Shown: positions 32,718 through 40,491 of the stretch, one piece after another
Layout: each line of letters opens with the position of its first letter
Position numbering within the stretch: position 1 is the stretch's first letter
Assembly (NCBI GenBank): GCA_964608735.1
Contig: CAZSPL010000007.1
Location: 1 to 42,997 of the forward strand
DNA length: 42,997 nucleotides
DNA from: CAZSPL01 sp964608735
GTDB lineage: Bacteria; JAJVIF01; JAPKYR01; CAZSPL01
Direction: 5' to 3'
Position numbers and translations under genes: made by a program
Notes under the pieces: model-generated
Told to the model about the DNA's origin: nothing
Seen by the model: the letters and a program-made list of their open reading frames with translations, nothing else
The model's database searches: none

Positions 32718-33623
32718 ATGCGCATTCTCATCGGCATACTGAAAATAATCCTGCTCGTTGTAATCGTCACGATGCTTCTCGCGCCGGTCTACCTCTGGAT
32801 TATGGCCGCGATAACGCCCGATGTCGCCGATGCATCCGCCGGTACGCTCGCCGAGTCCGCTCCTGGTGAGCCAATCCCGGATCTCGCGAGGCTCATCCCC
32901 GCGACTCTCGCCTACGGGATAATGACATCGGTGATGGGCGCGTTCATCCATACGCTGATATCCTTCGGGCTCGCTTACAGCCTCGCGCGGGGAAAATTCC
33001 CGCTTCGCGATGAGCTGAAGCTTATCACGCTGCTCGCGCTTTTGCTCCCCGCGACGGTTCTGCTCGGGCCGCTGTACTGGCTGAATTTCCACTCGGGTCT
33101 CGGGGGATATTTCGCCGCGACATTCATCGCCATGTGGACGGTTCCCTGGCTTACGCTCATCCTCTATCTCTATCTCGCGCGCCTTCCTCAGCGCATGGAG
33201 CTCTATGCCAATCTCGATGGCTTGACGTCGAGGCAGATTCTCACGCAGTTGATACTCCCGTATTCGTTCAAGGGATTGATCGCCGTATTCCTGCTCTCGT
33301 TCCTTTTCAATTTCCACTCCCTCTTCGCGGCGGCGATTTCTCTTCCGGCCGAATCGTTCTCCCTCGACACCAAGGTTTCATTCAGCTATCTGCCGGAGAT
33401 GATATCGCTCTTCGAACAGCCGCCAACCGTCATTTCGTCTTCGCATAAAATGCTCGCGGCGCTCGCGTGGCAGGCGCCGTCGATAGTCATCCTTCCCCTG
33501 CTGATTATCTTCGGGATTCCCGTGATACAGACCATCACCACGGGAAGGTATGTCTACCGCCGGAAGCTGAGCGTCTTCGGGCGGCAGCTACGGCGGCTCG
33601 CTTCGACCCCGGACAAACTCTGA
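32718..33623 (+). CDS. Lone MalG-like ABC transporter permease
   Basis: A 301-residue inner-membrane protein. The first helix (ILLVVIVTMLLAPVYLWIMA) is followed by a periplasmic loop, then a binding-protein-dependent permease core: FGLAYSLARGKFPLRDEL, LLPATVLLGPLYWL, and an EAA-type loop reading LYANLDGLTSRQILTQLILP. The EAA loop normally docks on the ATPase and reads EAA..DGAS..F...LP; here the leading EAA is LYA. No ATPase, binding protein or partner permease is adjacent. ATG 32718 gives a natural start; GTG 32676 in the same frame adds 14 residues. The substrate is unknown; sugars are the usual cargo of this subfamily. Confidence 0.75.
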   Translation: MRILIGILKIILLVVIVTMLLAPVYLWIMAAITPDVADASAGTLAESAPGEPIPDLARLIPATLAYGIMTSVMGAFIHTLISFGLAYSLARGKFPLRDELKLITLLALLLPATVLLGPLYWLNFHSGLGGYFAATFIAMWTVPWLTLILYLYLARLPQRMELYANLDGLTSRQILTQLILPYSFKGLIAVFLLSFLFNFHSLFAAAISLPAESFSLDTKVSFSYLPEMISLFEQPPTVISSSHKMLAALAWQAPSIVILPLLIIFGIPVIQTITTGRYVYRRKLSVFGRQLRRLASTPDKL

Positions 33624-33630
33624 CGAAAAA

Positions 33631-33648
33631 AAAGCGCATCCGCGCTTT
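33631..33648. terminator. Bidirectional terminator
   Basis: AAAGCGC (33631-33637) and GCGCTTT (33642-33648) enclose ATCC, with an A-run before. It is shared by the permease gene (plus) and the FolD-like operon (minus). Confidence 0.8.
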
Positions 33649-33674
33649 CCCGTGTAATTCTATTTCCACCCGCG

Positions 33675-34664
33675 TCAAATACGACTTCGGTTCGCTTCAA
33701 GTTTCTTGTCGGGCTGCGTAAAGCGGCGCGTTATCTGGTCCTTCTTGTCATCCTGCCCCGTAAGCCCGTACTGAAGTTTCAGGATCTGCACGTAGTTCAA
33801 CATCGTGACCGCCTGCGCGATGGATTTCACGCCGCCCGGCACCGGGGTGATTGCCTTAGCCCAGTTCTGCACCGAGTTGTAGTCGACATCGCCCCCGATA
33901 CGACCGCGGTAGAAATTGTAGCCGTTGTCGATTACGATGCAGTTGCGCACCAGGCGGCCCTTGGTGAGATATCCCGGCCTGTTCACGCAGCTCACCACCA
34001 CTTCGCCGCCGCGGTTGATCACCGGGGGTCTGGATTTGGGCGTATGTCCCGATGCCGATTGCATTGCGGCGGTGTCGGCTTCAGGACGCTGGAATGCCAC
34101 CTCGCATCCCATCGTACAAAGTCGCTGCATCAACGCCCGCTCGAACGTGTGCCCTTCGCCGACGATTACCACGCGCTTCTTGCGCACCGGCATCTGGTAG
34201 TGATTGATGATCTCCGTAACCGCCGCGACTTCGGCGGGTACCGGGCATCCCGGCGGGATATCTTTCTCGATGCAGTAGCGGCCGACATTCTGGAAATGTC
34301 CACCGTATGCATCCTTCTCCCACGGCAGCAGATTGTAGATCTCGCTCAGGGGTGGGAGATTCTCATCCGGTTCATACAGCAGCACGATCCCCTGCATGCT
34401 GTCGTCGTTCGCCCAGTCGCGAAGCATGGGAAGGAACTTGCGTCCCACATTCCGCGCGGCCACCCGCTCGTCTTCAACCTTGATGCCGAGGCCGGCGGCC
34501 ATCGCCTGCACTTTCGACGCGAACGCCACATTCTGTTCATCGGTTGTTACGGTGATGATCCCGAGGCGGAGCGCCGCCCCGGTACGCCTCGCCATTACCG
34601 CGAGTTCCTTCTCGCATCGGCGAAGCAGTTTCTGGTAGAGGAGTTTACAATCGTAAATCTCCAA
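33675..34664 (-). CDS. Divergent FolD-like protein in the AMMECR1-MEMO operon
   Basis: A 329-residue protein with the overall FolD (methylene-THF dehydrogenase/cyclohydrolase) layout. NVAFASKVQAMAAGLGI aligns with the FolD Y..K region; the Lys is kept but the Tyr position is Ala. GIVLLYEPDE replaces the usual GI.VQ.PLP, and KDAYGGHFQNVGR replaces KDVDGFH..N.G. The nucleotide loop reads VVIVGEGHTFERAL rather than G.S..VG.P. The C-terminal part is well kept: IGGDVDYN and AITPVPGGV. Family fold is likely, but loss of the catalytic Tyr, Gln and Asp makes standard FolD activity doubtful. The start is TTG 34664, preceded by GAGGTG. It follows amrA by 21 bases and ends at a shared terminator. Confidence 0.75.
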   Translation of the reverse strand: MEIYDCKLLYQKLLRRCEKELAVMARRTGAALRLGIITVTTDEQNVAFASKVQAMAAGLGIKVEDERVAARNVGRKFLPMLRDWANDDSMQGIVLLYEPDENLPPLSEIYNLLPWEKDAYGGHFQNVGRYCIEKDIPPGCPVPAEVAAVTEIINHYQMPVRKKRVVIVGEGHTFERALMQRLCTMGCEVAFQRPEADTAAMQSASGHTPKSRPPVINRGGEVVVSCVNRPGYLTKGRLVRNCIVIDNGYNFYRGRIGGDVDYNSVQNWAKAITPVPGGVKSIAQAVTMLNYVQILKLQYGLTGQDDKKDQITRRFTQPDKKLEANRSRI

Positions 34665-34685
34665 CTGGGCACCTCGTTCTCTATG

Positions 34686-35222
34686 TTAAACAATAACCCC
34701 TTCGAACCTGTAAATCCGCACCCCGCCTCTCTTCCACTCGTTTGCATCGAGGCCGGCCTTGAGGCATGTGTGCGATAGAAATTCCTCAACGTTCCATCCG
34801 TATTCGGTCGCCACCTGCGGCAACAAAAGCCCCCTGCGGTAACCTTTCTCCACGATGAGGCCGTCCCTGCCGATCACCACCTCGGAAAGATCGTTGACAT
34901 CCACAGGTTCGTCGAGCAGCGTTACTTCGATATCGAGCTTCTCCATCTCATTGGGCGACAACGGCTCGAACCGGTTGTCCTCGAATGCCGCCGCCCGTGC
35001 CAGTTCCGGCACCTTGCGCCATACGGGCCATTCGTGGTCGAGCCGTCCGATGCATCCCCTGAGATTCTCGTTTACCTTCAGCGTAACGAAAACCCCGTAT
35101 TTCCGGTCGAATTCCAGCTTCTCCTCATCGCTTACATCGGTATCCCTGCCGTGGAATGCGTCTTCCAGCGACCGCCTCGCGATAGCCTTCAAGCCTTCGC
35201 CGTTTATCGCGCCAATATCCAT
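34686..35222 (-). CDS. amrA: AMMECR1-domain protein (AmmeMemoRadiSam system protein A)
   Basis: A 178-residue AMMECR1 protein. The hallmark LRGCIGRLD lies near residue 56, preceded by GVFVTLKVN. Further family features are FEPLSPNEMEKLDIEVTLL, GLIVEKGYRRGLLLPQVATE and LKAGLD. In bacteria and archaea this family is found beside MEMO and a radical-SAM protein; its biochemical role is not firmly known. ATG 35222 is used, with TTG 35225 directly before it as an alternative. The upstream MEMO stop codon (TAG 35234-35232) overlaps the probable ribosome site, so the two are likely translationally coupled. The radical-SAM partner is not in this window. Confidence 0.9.
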   Translation of the reverse strand: MDIGAINGEGLKAIARRSLEDAFHGRDTDVSDEEKLEFDRKYGVFVTLKVNENLRGCIGRLDHEWPVWRKVPELARAAAFEDNRFEPLSPNEMEKLDIEVTLLDEPVDVNDLSEVVIGRDGLIVEKGYRRGLLLPQVATEYGWNVEEFLSHTCLKAGLDANEWKRGGVRIYRFEGVIV

Positions 35223-35231
35223 CAAGTCAAC

Positions 35232-36083
35232 CTATCCTTCGTAGTATGCCATCGATGCATAGCCAACGACCTCGTTCTTGTTGCCCCCGCGATCCCCCGA
35301 TGTCTGGTATCCAAGCCTCACCGGGGGAGCCCATCCCTTCTTCTTCGCGAGCTGCATCAGCGTAAGCACGCCGCCGATCCCGCACAGCAAACCGCCCGAA
35401 CTGCGGTCCCACTCGTACAACTCCTCGATTTCGCCGTTCTCGATAAAGCGAAGGGACTGCTCATCGAGTTCCATCGCTTTCTTATATGGATAGAAATGGC
35501 TCATATCCGTGCTGATAATTATCAAATAATCGTCCCTCTCGGTGACCTTGGCGATGGCTTCAGCAGCCCTCGATGTATCCCGCAGTTCGAAATCCCCCAT
35601 CAACAGCAGGCTGACCGGTGCCCCGGGAAGGCATCGCCCGATCATCGGCAACTGGACTTCCAGCGAATGCTCCCCGGAATGCGCTCCCTGCTGATAACCC
35701 GCGTTCAATTCGGATGCCAGCATTGTCGCGGTCTCGGAGTCATACTTGATATCCCCGATGGGCGACTGCAATCGCTCGTAGCGCGCGGGCGCGGGACCCT
35801 CGAAATAGTGCCCCTTCCCAGGATGGAAGTGATGCGGCCCCATCAGGAGGATTCGCGAATAATGTTTGTCCTCGACCTGCCTGTATGCCTTCGCCGCCAC
35901 TACGCCGGAATAGATATACCCCGCATGCGGGACTATCAGCGCGCGCGGCTTGCGCGGGTCTATGGGCGCCCCGTCGTCCGCCTCGCGGAAAAGCCCGTCC
36001 ATCATTTTCGAGAGGTCGAGCGCATCCCCGGGGTAGAAACTTCCCGCATATTCAGTCTTGCGAACTTCGCCTCCAGTAACCAT
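35232..36083 (-). CDS. amrB: MEMO-family protein (AmmeMemoRadiSam system protein B)
   Basis: A 283-residue MEMO1-like protein, structurally related to LigB-type non-haem iron dioxygenases. Key stretches are AGSFYPGDALDL near the start, VPHAGYIYSG, LLMGPHHFH (usual GPNHH or GPSHH), GAHSGEHSLEVQLPM with its conserved His and Glu, and IISTDMSHFYPY. These supply the His, Asp and Cys-type ligands of the family's iron or copper site. It heads the three-gene operon amrB-amrA-folD-like, with gaps of 9 and 21 bases. Divergent from the DUF4129 gene, whose promoter lies within the 144-base gap. Confidence 0.92.
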   Translation of the reverse strand: MVTGGEVRKTEYAGSFYPGDALDLSKMMDGLFREADDGAPIDPRKPRALIVPHAGYIYSGVVAAKAYRQVEDKHYSRILLMGPHHFHPGKGHYFEGPAPARYERLQSPIGDIKYDSETATMLASELNAGYQQGAHSGEHSLEVQLPMIGRCLPGAPVSLLLMGDFELRDTSRAAEAIAKVTERDDYLIIISTDMSHFYPYKKAMELDEQSLRFIENGEIEELYEWDRSSGGLLCGIGGVLTLMQLAKKKGWAPPVRLGYQTSGDRGGNKNEVVGYASMAYYEG

Positions 36084-36165
36084 CTCTCACCCGCTCTATT
36101 GATTCACTCCCCGGCGGAAGTGGACAATTCCACTCTGATGATACCACCTCGGCGGCGCAACGTCG

Positions 36166-36174
36166 TGATATAAT
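36166..36174 (+). promoter_or_regulatory. Extended -10 promoter for the DUF4129-like gene
   Basis: TGATATAAT, 53 bases before GTG 36228. No -35 element is evident 17 bases upstream. Confidence 0.55.
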
Positions 36175-36227
36175 TGAAATCGCTCGACCGGTACAAGGCA
36201 TTCGGTTATCAAGGCCAGGAATCGCAC

Positions 36228-37031
36228 GTGAGAAACCGCTTTATATTTTTGATGATTTTCGCGCTCTTTTGCATAATCCTGTTTTCAGGGCATGCCGGTT
36301 ATTCCGCCGATATGAATGGCGGCGCCGATAACAGCCCGGCGAAGGTCGATGACGCGATAAAGCGGATTGCGTCGGACAGGCGGTTCATCTATCCCGAGGG
36401 AAGCCTCGACAACCCGTTTAACAGCAAGGACATGCTCGACCTTCTTGAAAGGCTCGACCGGCTCAGGCGCGGCAATGAAGCCCCGGCCGAGTCCCAGGGC
36501 GCGGGTGCGAACGACAGGCGCGGATTGTTTTTCAGGGGATGGGGCCTGGGGGATATCACGTTCGATGTCTCATCCCTTATCTACATCTTCTATGCCGTCG
36601 CGATGATAATCCTCGCATTCGTGATATTCCGCCTCGTGCTGTTCTACTACCCCGGCCTCGGACGGGTGCGGGGCGATTCGAGGGACGCCGCGGCCGAATC
36701 GCTGGAGAGCCTCGATCCGTCGGGGCGCTTGTCCGAGGCGAAGCACCTGATACGCGACGGCCGCTGGCCCGAAGCGTTGAGCGCGCTCATGATGGCGCTC
36801 CTGTTGACCCTCGATTCGAAGCAGCTCATACGCTACCACCGCTCCCGTACGAGCCGCGAATATCTCTACGGGCTTCAGCGCTTCCCGCTGCTGTTCGCCG
36901 TCACACGTGAATTCGTAACCGGTTTCGAGGAGATGAGATACGGTAACCGGGTGCCTGACGAAGCGGGGGTCTATTACATGCTCGACCTCCTCCTCCAGGC
37001 CGAGAAAGCGATGCCCGCCGAAAAATCATAG
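36228..37031 (+). CDS. DUF4129-like membrane protein
   Basis: A 267-residue protein. GTG 36228 has AGGA 7 bases upstream and starts a signal peptide or anchor (MRNRFIFLMIFALFCIILF). An extracytoplasmic part of about 80 residues leads to a membrane helix (SLIYIFYAVAMIILAFVIFRLVLFYY). The cytoplasmic C-terminus carries the DUF4129 pattern: EAKHLIRDGRWPEALSAL, LIRYHRSRTSREYLYGL, then REFVTGFEEMRYG. In other bacteria this domain accompanies transglutaminase-like or MoxR/DUF58 gene sets, none of which is seen here. The longer frame from TTG 36174 would start inside the promoter and is rejected. It converges on the YfhO gene with a 4-base gap and no visible terminator. Confidence 0.8.
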   Translation: MRNRFIFLMIFALFCIILFSGHAGYSADMNGGADNSPAKVDDAIKRIASDRRFIYPEGSLDNPFNSKDMLDLLERLDRLRRGNEAPAESQGAGANDRRGLFFRGWGLGDITFDVSSLIYIFYAVAMIILAFVIFRLVLFYYPGLGRVRGDSRDAAAESLESLDPSGRLSEAKHLIRDGRWPEALSALMMALLLTLDSKQLIRYHRSRTSREYLYGLQRFPLLFAVTREFVTGFEEMRYGNRVPDEAGVYYMLDLLLQAEKAMPAEKS

Positions 37032-37035
37032 CTTG

Positions 37036-39255
37036 TTATTTCACCAGATGCACTGAACGTCCTGATGGAATCGCAATCATCAAAAGCGCGAAGAACATCC
37101 CGATGATGCTGATTATCATCCCATTCCTGAGCGGCGCGCAGTGATATCGAAATTCAACCGTATGCTCCCCCTTCTTCAACTCCACTCCCTTGAACAACCC
37201 GTTCACGAGCGCGACCTGCGACTCTTCGCCGTCAACATATGCTTCCCACCCCGGATACCATGAATCGAGCAGCACAAGCAGGCAATCGTTGTAGCATGCC
37301 GCCTCTATCCGATACCTGTCCTTCTCCTTCTCATATGCCTGGATCCCGCCGCCGATCGAACGCGCGCCCAGCTGCCAGGTTTCGAAGCGGTCCCCGTTGC
37401 CCGAATATTTCGTGGTGACGAATACCGGCTCCATGGGGTCAACCGAACGCCTGAGATATGCGTCATCCGCGATGCCGGTTATGTCAATGTCATCGACGTC
37501 CTCGAATCCTCCGACATCGACGTCATCCCTTATGACGATGTAGTCGGCAAATATCCGCCCGTAAAGTTCATCCCTGCCGATCCCGTCGGATGAATTACCC
37601 GCGGCCTGCTGTATCACATCGACCCAACTGCCCATCTTCAGCGACGCATACCCCGACAGCACCGTGAGCCCCTCCATCGAGCCCGCGTTTCCGCCCGCGA
37701 ATGCTTTCTGCTGTTTGTATGGCGTAAGGAACAGCAGCCCGTGTCCTTCTTTCGAAATCAACCCACCTTCGCGTTCCATGAAGAATCGTCCCGACGGACG
37801 CTCGTCATCGAGCCGCGCGTATATCCCCATCACGCGCTTGTATTCAGCCTTCTCCAGTTGAAGCAGGTTACCGAGCGGGTAGGCGAGAATCAGCGAGAAA
37901 ATAGCCGCCGCAGTCATCAGGTGCATACGCCATGCCGCGCGCGAAAGCATCAACGCCATCACGACAAGCTGGACTAACGCGAACATTATTCCGAGCGCCG
38001 AGAATTTTGAAATGCCATTGAATATCAGGAAGATAATCGTGAGTATAACCGCCGCGATTACCGGCCTGCCGATGCTGTCCATTATCTTGCGCGGATTGAA
38101 TCTTCCCGATGGATTCCGTTCGATCACCGTCGACAGCCATATGCCGGATATCACGAGGAGATGCCACGATGCGAATGCCGCGAAACGTCCTATATAGCGG
38201 AACCGGTCGAACGGCGGGATGTGGCTCATCCAGAAGTTGAACGGATTTCCCGCGCCCATAGCGAGGAGAATAATCACCGCCGCGGCGATGAGATGCACCT
38301 TTATCTCGTTGCGCCGCCATCCCCCGAAAATCCCGCCGAGAAGTAATATCCCCGGTATCATCCCTATGAAAAGAAGAGATGAGCCGTAATGCAGGAGCTC
38401 ATCGAGCCCGCTTATCAGTGGGAATATGAAGATCGCCGCGAGCCGCGCCGTATCGAGCCAGCTTCCGGTTACGCGGAATGCTTCACCCACCTGCCCGGCG
38501 CGCTCGGTATATTTCAACATCTCGAATGTCGGCAAAACTTGGATCGCCGCGATGAAAAATGCAAGCACGCACGCAAGCAGCGGTATCCAAACGAGTTTCA
38601 TCGCCGCCCCGATGACCTGCCGCCGGGTGAGGATCCATCTTATTATGGCGTAGACGAAGTACGATGTTATCCCGAAGAATGCCATCTGCGCGCTCCCGGC
38701 GAGCACCATCTGCGATATCAGGATCGCGAGCCATCCCATTCGCCGCACCGGGCGGCCGGGCATCGAATCGGCAAGCTGTATCAGCGCGGGATACCACGCG
38801 AGGGTAATCAGTATCGTCGGCGCCCCGATGTGGAACATGAAAAATGGCGAGTATGCCCACACGACCGACATCGCGCACGAAATCGATTTATCCAGCCCGA
38901 AATGCCGCAGGCACGAATACGCTATCATCCCGGCGAGAGCGAAGTGGAGTAGTATCAGTAGTGAATAGGCATAGTCGAATCCCACCGGGAGATACTGAAC
39001 CAGGTTGCCGATATAGAAAAAACCCGACTCCCCCTCCGCGAATTGCGGGAATCCCGAGAAAATATGCGGGTTCCAGAGCGGGAACTCCCCGCGCGCCACG
39101 CTTTGCACATCGAACAGCCGCATCGGCTGATGCAACTTCGCTATATCGATGCCCGCGAAATAACTCCGTCCGAATGCCGTCCATGGGAATATGATCACCG
39201 GCAGGATTATCAGCAATAAAATCTGGTTCCGATTTTCTTTGAAGAATTTTCGCAT
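37036..39255 (-). CDS. YfhO-family membrane protein
   Basis: A 739-residue polytopic protein with 12 or more helices. ATG 39255 starts 5 bases after the deoB stop (TAG 39261), so the two are likely cotranscribed; a 47-residue longer frame overlaps deoB and is rejected. The N-terminal loop GEFPLWNPHIFSGFP and the later FDRFRYIGRFAAF are typical of YfhO and related GT-C-like proteins. The C-terminal soluble domain has LVLLDSWYPGWEAYVDGEES then GVELKKGEHTVEFRY and a final helix, a classic YfhO ending. Characterised relatives take part in glycosylating lipoteichoic acids or similar surface polymers. Substrate here is unknown. Confidence 0.88.
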   Translation of the reverse strand: MRKFFKENRNQILLLIILPVIIFPWTAFGRSYFAGIDIAKLHQPMRLFDVQSVARGEFPLWNPHIFSGFPQFAEGESGFFYIGNLVQYLPVGFDYAYSLLILLHFALAGMIAYSCLRHFGLDKSISCAMSVVWAYSPFFMFHIGAPTILITLAWYPALIQLADSMPGRPVRRMGWLAILISQMVLAGSAQMAFFGITSYFVYAIIRWILTRRQVIGAAMKLVWIPLLACVLAFFIAAIQVLPTFEMLKYTERAGQVGEAFRVTGSWLDTARLAAIFIFPLISGLDELLHYGSSLLFIGMIPGILLLGGIFGGWRRNEIKVHLIAAAVIILLAMGAGNPFNFWMSHIPPFDRFRYIGRFAAFASWHLLVISGIWLSTVIERNPSGRFNPRKIMDSIGRPVIAAVILTIIFLIFNGISKFSALGIMFALVQLVVMALMLSRAAWRMHLMTAAAIFSLILAYPLGNLLQLEKAEYKRVMGIYARLDDERPSGRFFMEREGGLISKEGHGLLFLTPYKQQKAFAGGNAGSMEGLTVLSGYASLKMGSWVDVIQQAAGNSSDGIGRDELYGRIFADYIVIRDDVDVGGFEDVDDIDITGIADDAYLRRSVDPMEPVFVTTKYSGNGDRFETWQLGARSIGGGIQAYEKEKDRYRIEAACYNDCLLVLLDSWYPGWEAYVDGEESQVALVNGLFKGVELKKGEHTVEFRYHCAPLRNGMIISIIGMFFALLMIAIPSGRSVHLVK

Positions 39256-39260
39256 CGATA

Positions 39261-40427
39261 CTATTGCCCGGGGATCAGGAAACCCTTTCCCGCGCCGGTA
39301 CCCTCGACGCCGAAGAACTGCGCGATGGTCGCCGCGACATCGCAGAAGCATCCCCGCGTGCCGAGATCCCTCCCCGAGATGAACCCCTTCTGCCACGCGA
39401 GAAGCGGCACATGTTCACGCGAATGGTCGGTGCTCGAAGTGGTCGGGTCGTTGCCATGATCGGCGGTGATGATGAGCAAATCCGTGTCGTCGATGAGGGT
39501 GAGAATTTCCGGCAGGCGTTGGTCGAAATATTCCAGGCCCTTCGCGAATCCCTCGACGTTGTTCCTGTGTCCCCATACCATGTCGAAATCGATAAGGTTG
39601 AACAACATCAGCCCGATGAATCCCGTGCCGAACCTCTCCACCGCCTTGTTCATCCCGTCGACATTCCCGGCGGTATGATTCACCTCGGTGAAGGCTTTAC
39701 GCCCGATGATATAATCCACCTTCCCGACGCCGATCGTCTCCAGTCCCTCGCGCTGGAGGATATCGAGAATCGTTTCACCGTGCGGTTCGAGCGGGTAATC
39801 TCTCCTCTCGTATGTCCGCTGAAAACTCCCCGGCTCGCCTTCGAACGGCCTTGCTATCACGCGCCCCACCGCGTGCTTCCCTGTGAGCATTTTCCGCGCG
39901 ATTTCGCACATGCGGTAAAGCTCATCGAGCGGGATCACCGATTTGTGCGCCGCGATTTGAAACACGCTGTCCGCCGATGTATAGACGATGGGTTTCCCGG
40001 TGGACATGTGCTCCTTCCCGAGTTCTTCGATGATGACGGTGCCGCTCGCGGGCTTGTTGCCGAGTATGCCCCTTCCAATCGCCTTCTCGAAAGCCTTGAT
40101 GACTTCATCGGGAAAACCATGCGGATATGTCGGGAATGGAACTTCGGTGACAAGCCCCATGAGTTCCCAGTGTCCCGATGTCGAGTCCTTACCGGCCGAA
40201 CGCTCCGCCATCTTCCCGTAACCGGCGATAGGTTTCAGGACGGGCGGGACTCCTTCGATGGGGACGATGTTTCCGAGGCCCATCGCCGCGAGGTTTGGGA
40301 TATTCAGCCCGCCCATCGCTTTGGCGATATTCACAAGGGTATTGGAGCCTTCATCGGAGTAATCGGCGGCGTCGGGAAGCTCCCCGATTCCGACTCCGTC
40401 AAGAACTATCACAATCGCTCGTTTCAT
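39261..40427 (-). CDS. deoB: Phosphopentomutase
   Basis: DeoB interconverts ribose 1-phosphate and ribose 5-phosphate (and the deoxy forms) with two Mn2+ ions, feeding salvaged nucleosides to central metabolism. The 388-residue length is typical. Metal ligands appear in VLDGVGIGELPDA at the N-terminus, NLIDFDMVWGHR, and ADHGNDPTT...DHSREHVPLL near the C-terminus. The phospho-acceptor loop reads GKDSTSGHWELMG, where studied enzymes have KDTMTGHWE. The phosphorylated Thr is thus Ser here, a conservative change. TTGAGG lies just before ATG 40427. It may share a transcript with the YfhO gene. Confidence 0.94.
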   Translation of the reverse strand: MKRAIVIVLDGVGIGELPDAADYSDEGSNTLVNIAKAMGGLNIPNLAAMGLGNIVPIEGVPPVLKPIAGYGKMAERSAGKDSTSGHWELMGLVTEVPFPTYPHGFPDEVIKAFEKAIGRGILGNKPASGTVIIEELGKEHMSTGKPIVYTSADSVFQIAAHKSVIPLDELYRMCEIARKMLTGKHAVGRVIARPFEGEPGSFQRTYERRDYPLEPHGETILDILQREGLETIGVGKVDYIIGRKAFTEVNHTAGNVDGMNKAVERFGTGFIGLMLFNLIDFDMVWGHRNNVEGFAKGLEYFDQRLPEILTLIDDTDLLIITADHGNDPTTSSTDHSREHVPLLAWQKGFISGRDLGTRGCFCDVAATIAQFFGVEGTGAGKGFLIPGQ

Positions 40428-40446
40428 GGCCTCAATTAAAACATAA

Positions 40447-40468
40447 AAGGGACCCGTATGGGTCCCTT
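40447..40468 (-). terminator. Terminator of the fibronectin-III lipoprotein gene
   Basis: AAGGGACCC (40447-40455) pairs with GGGTCCCTT (40460-40468) around GTAT. Read on the minus strand it is followed by TTTTATGTTTT, so it terminates transcription coming from 41529. Confidence 0.88.
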
Positions 40469-40491
40469 GATATTCAAATCCGCGGACAATC

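Noticed and set aside
35034..36173. 379-residue plus-strand open frame opposite amrA and amrB
   Set aside because: Both minus-strand genes carry clear AMMECR1 and MEMO motifs; this frame spans their junction without any.
39264..40439. 391-residue plus-strand open frame opposite deoB
   Set aside because: It is the antisense shadow of deoB, with no motif, signal or ribosome site.
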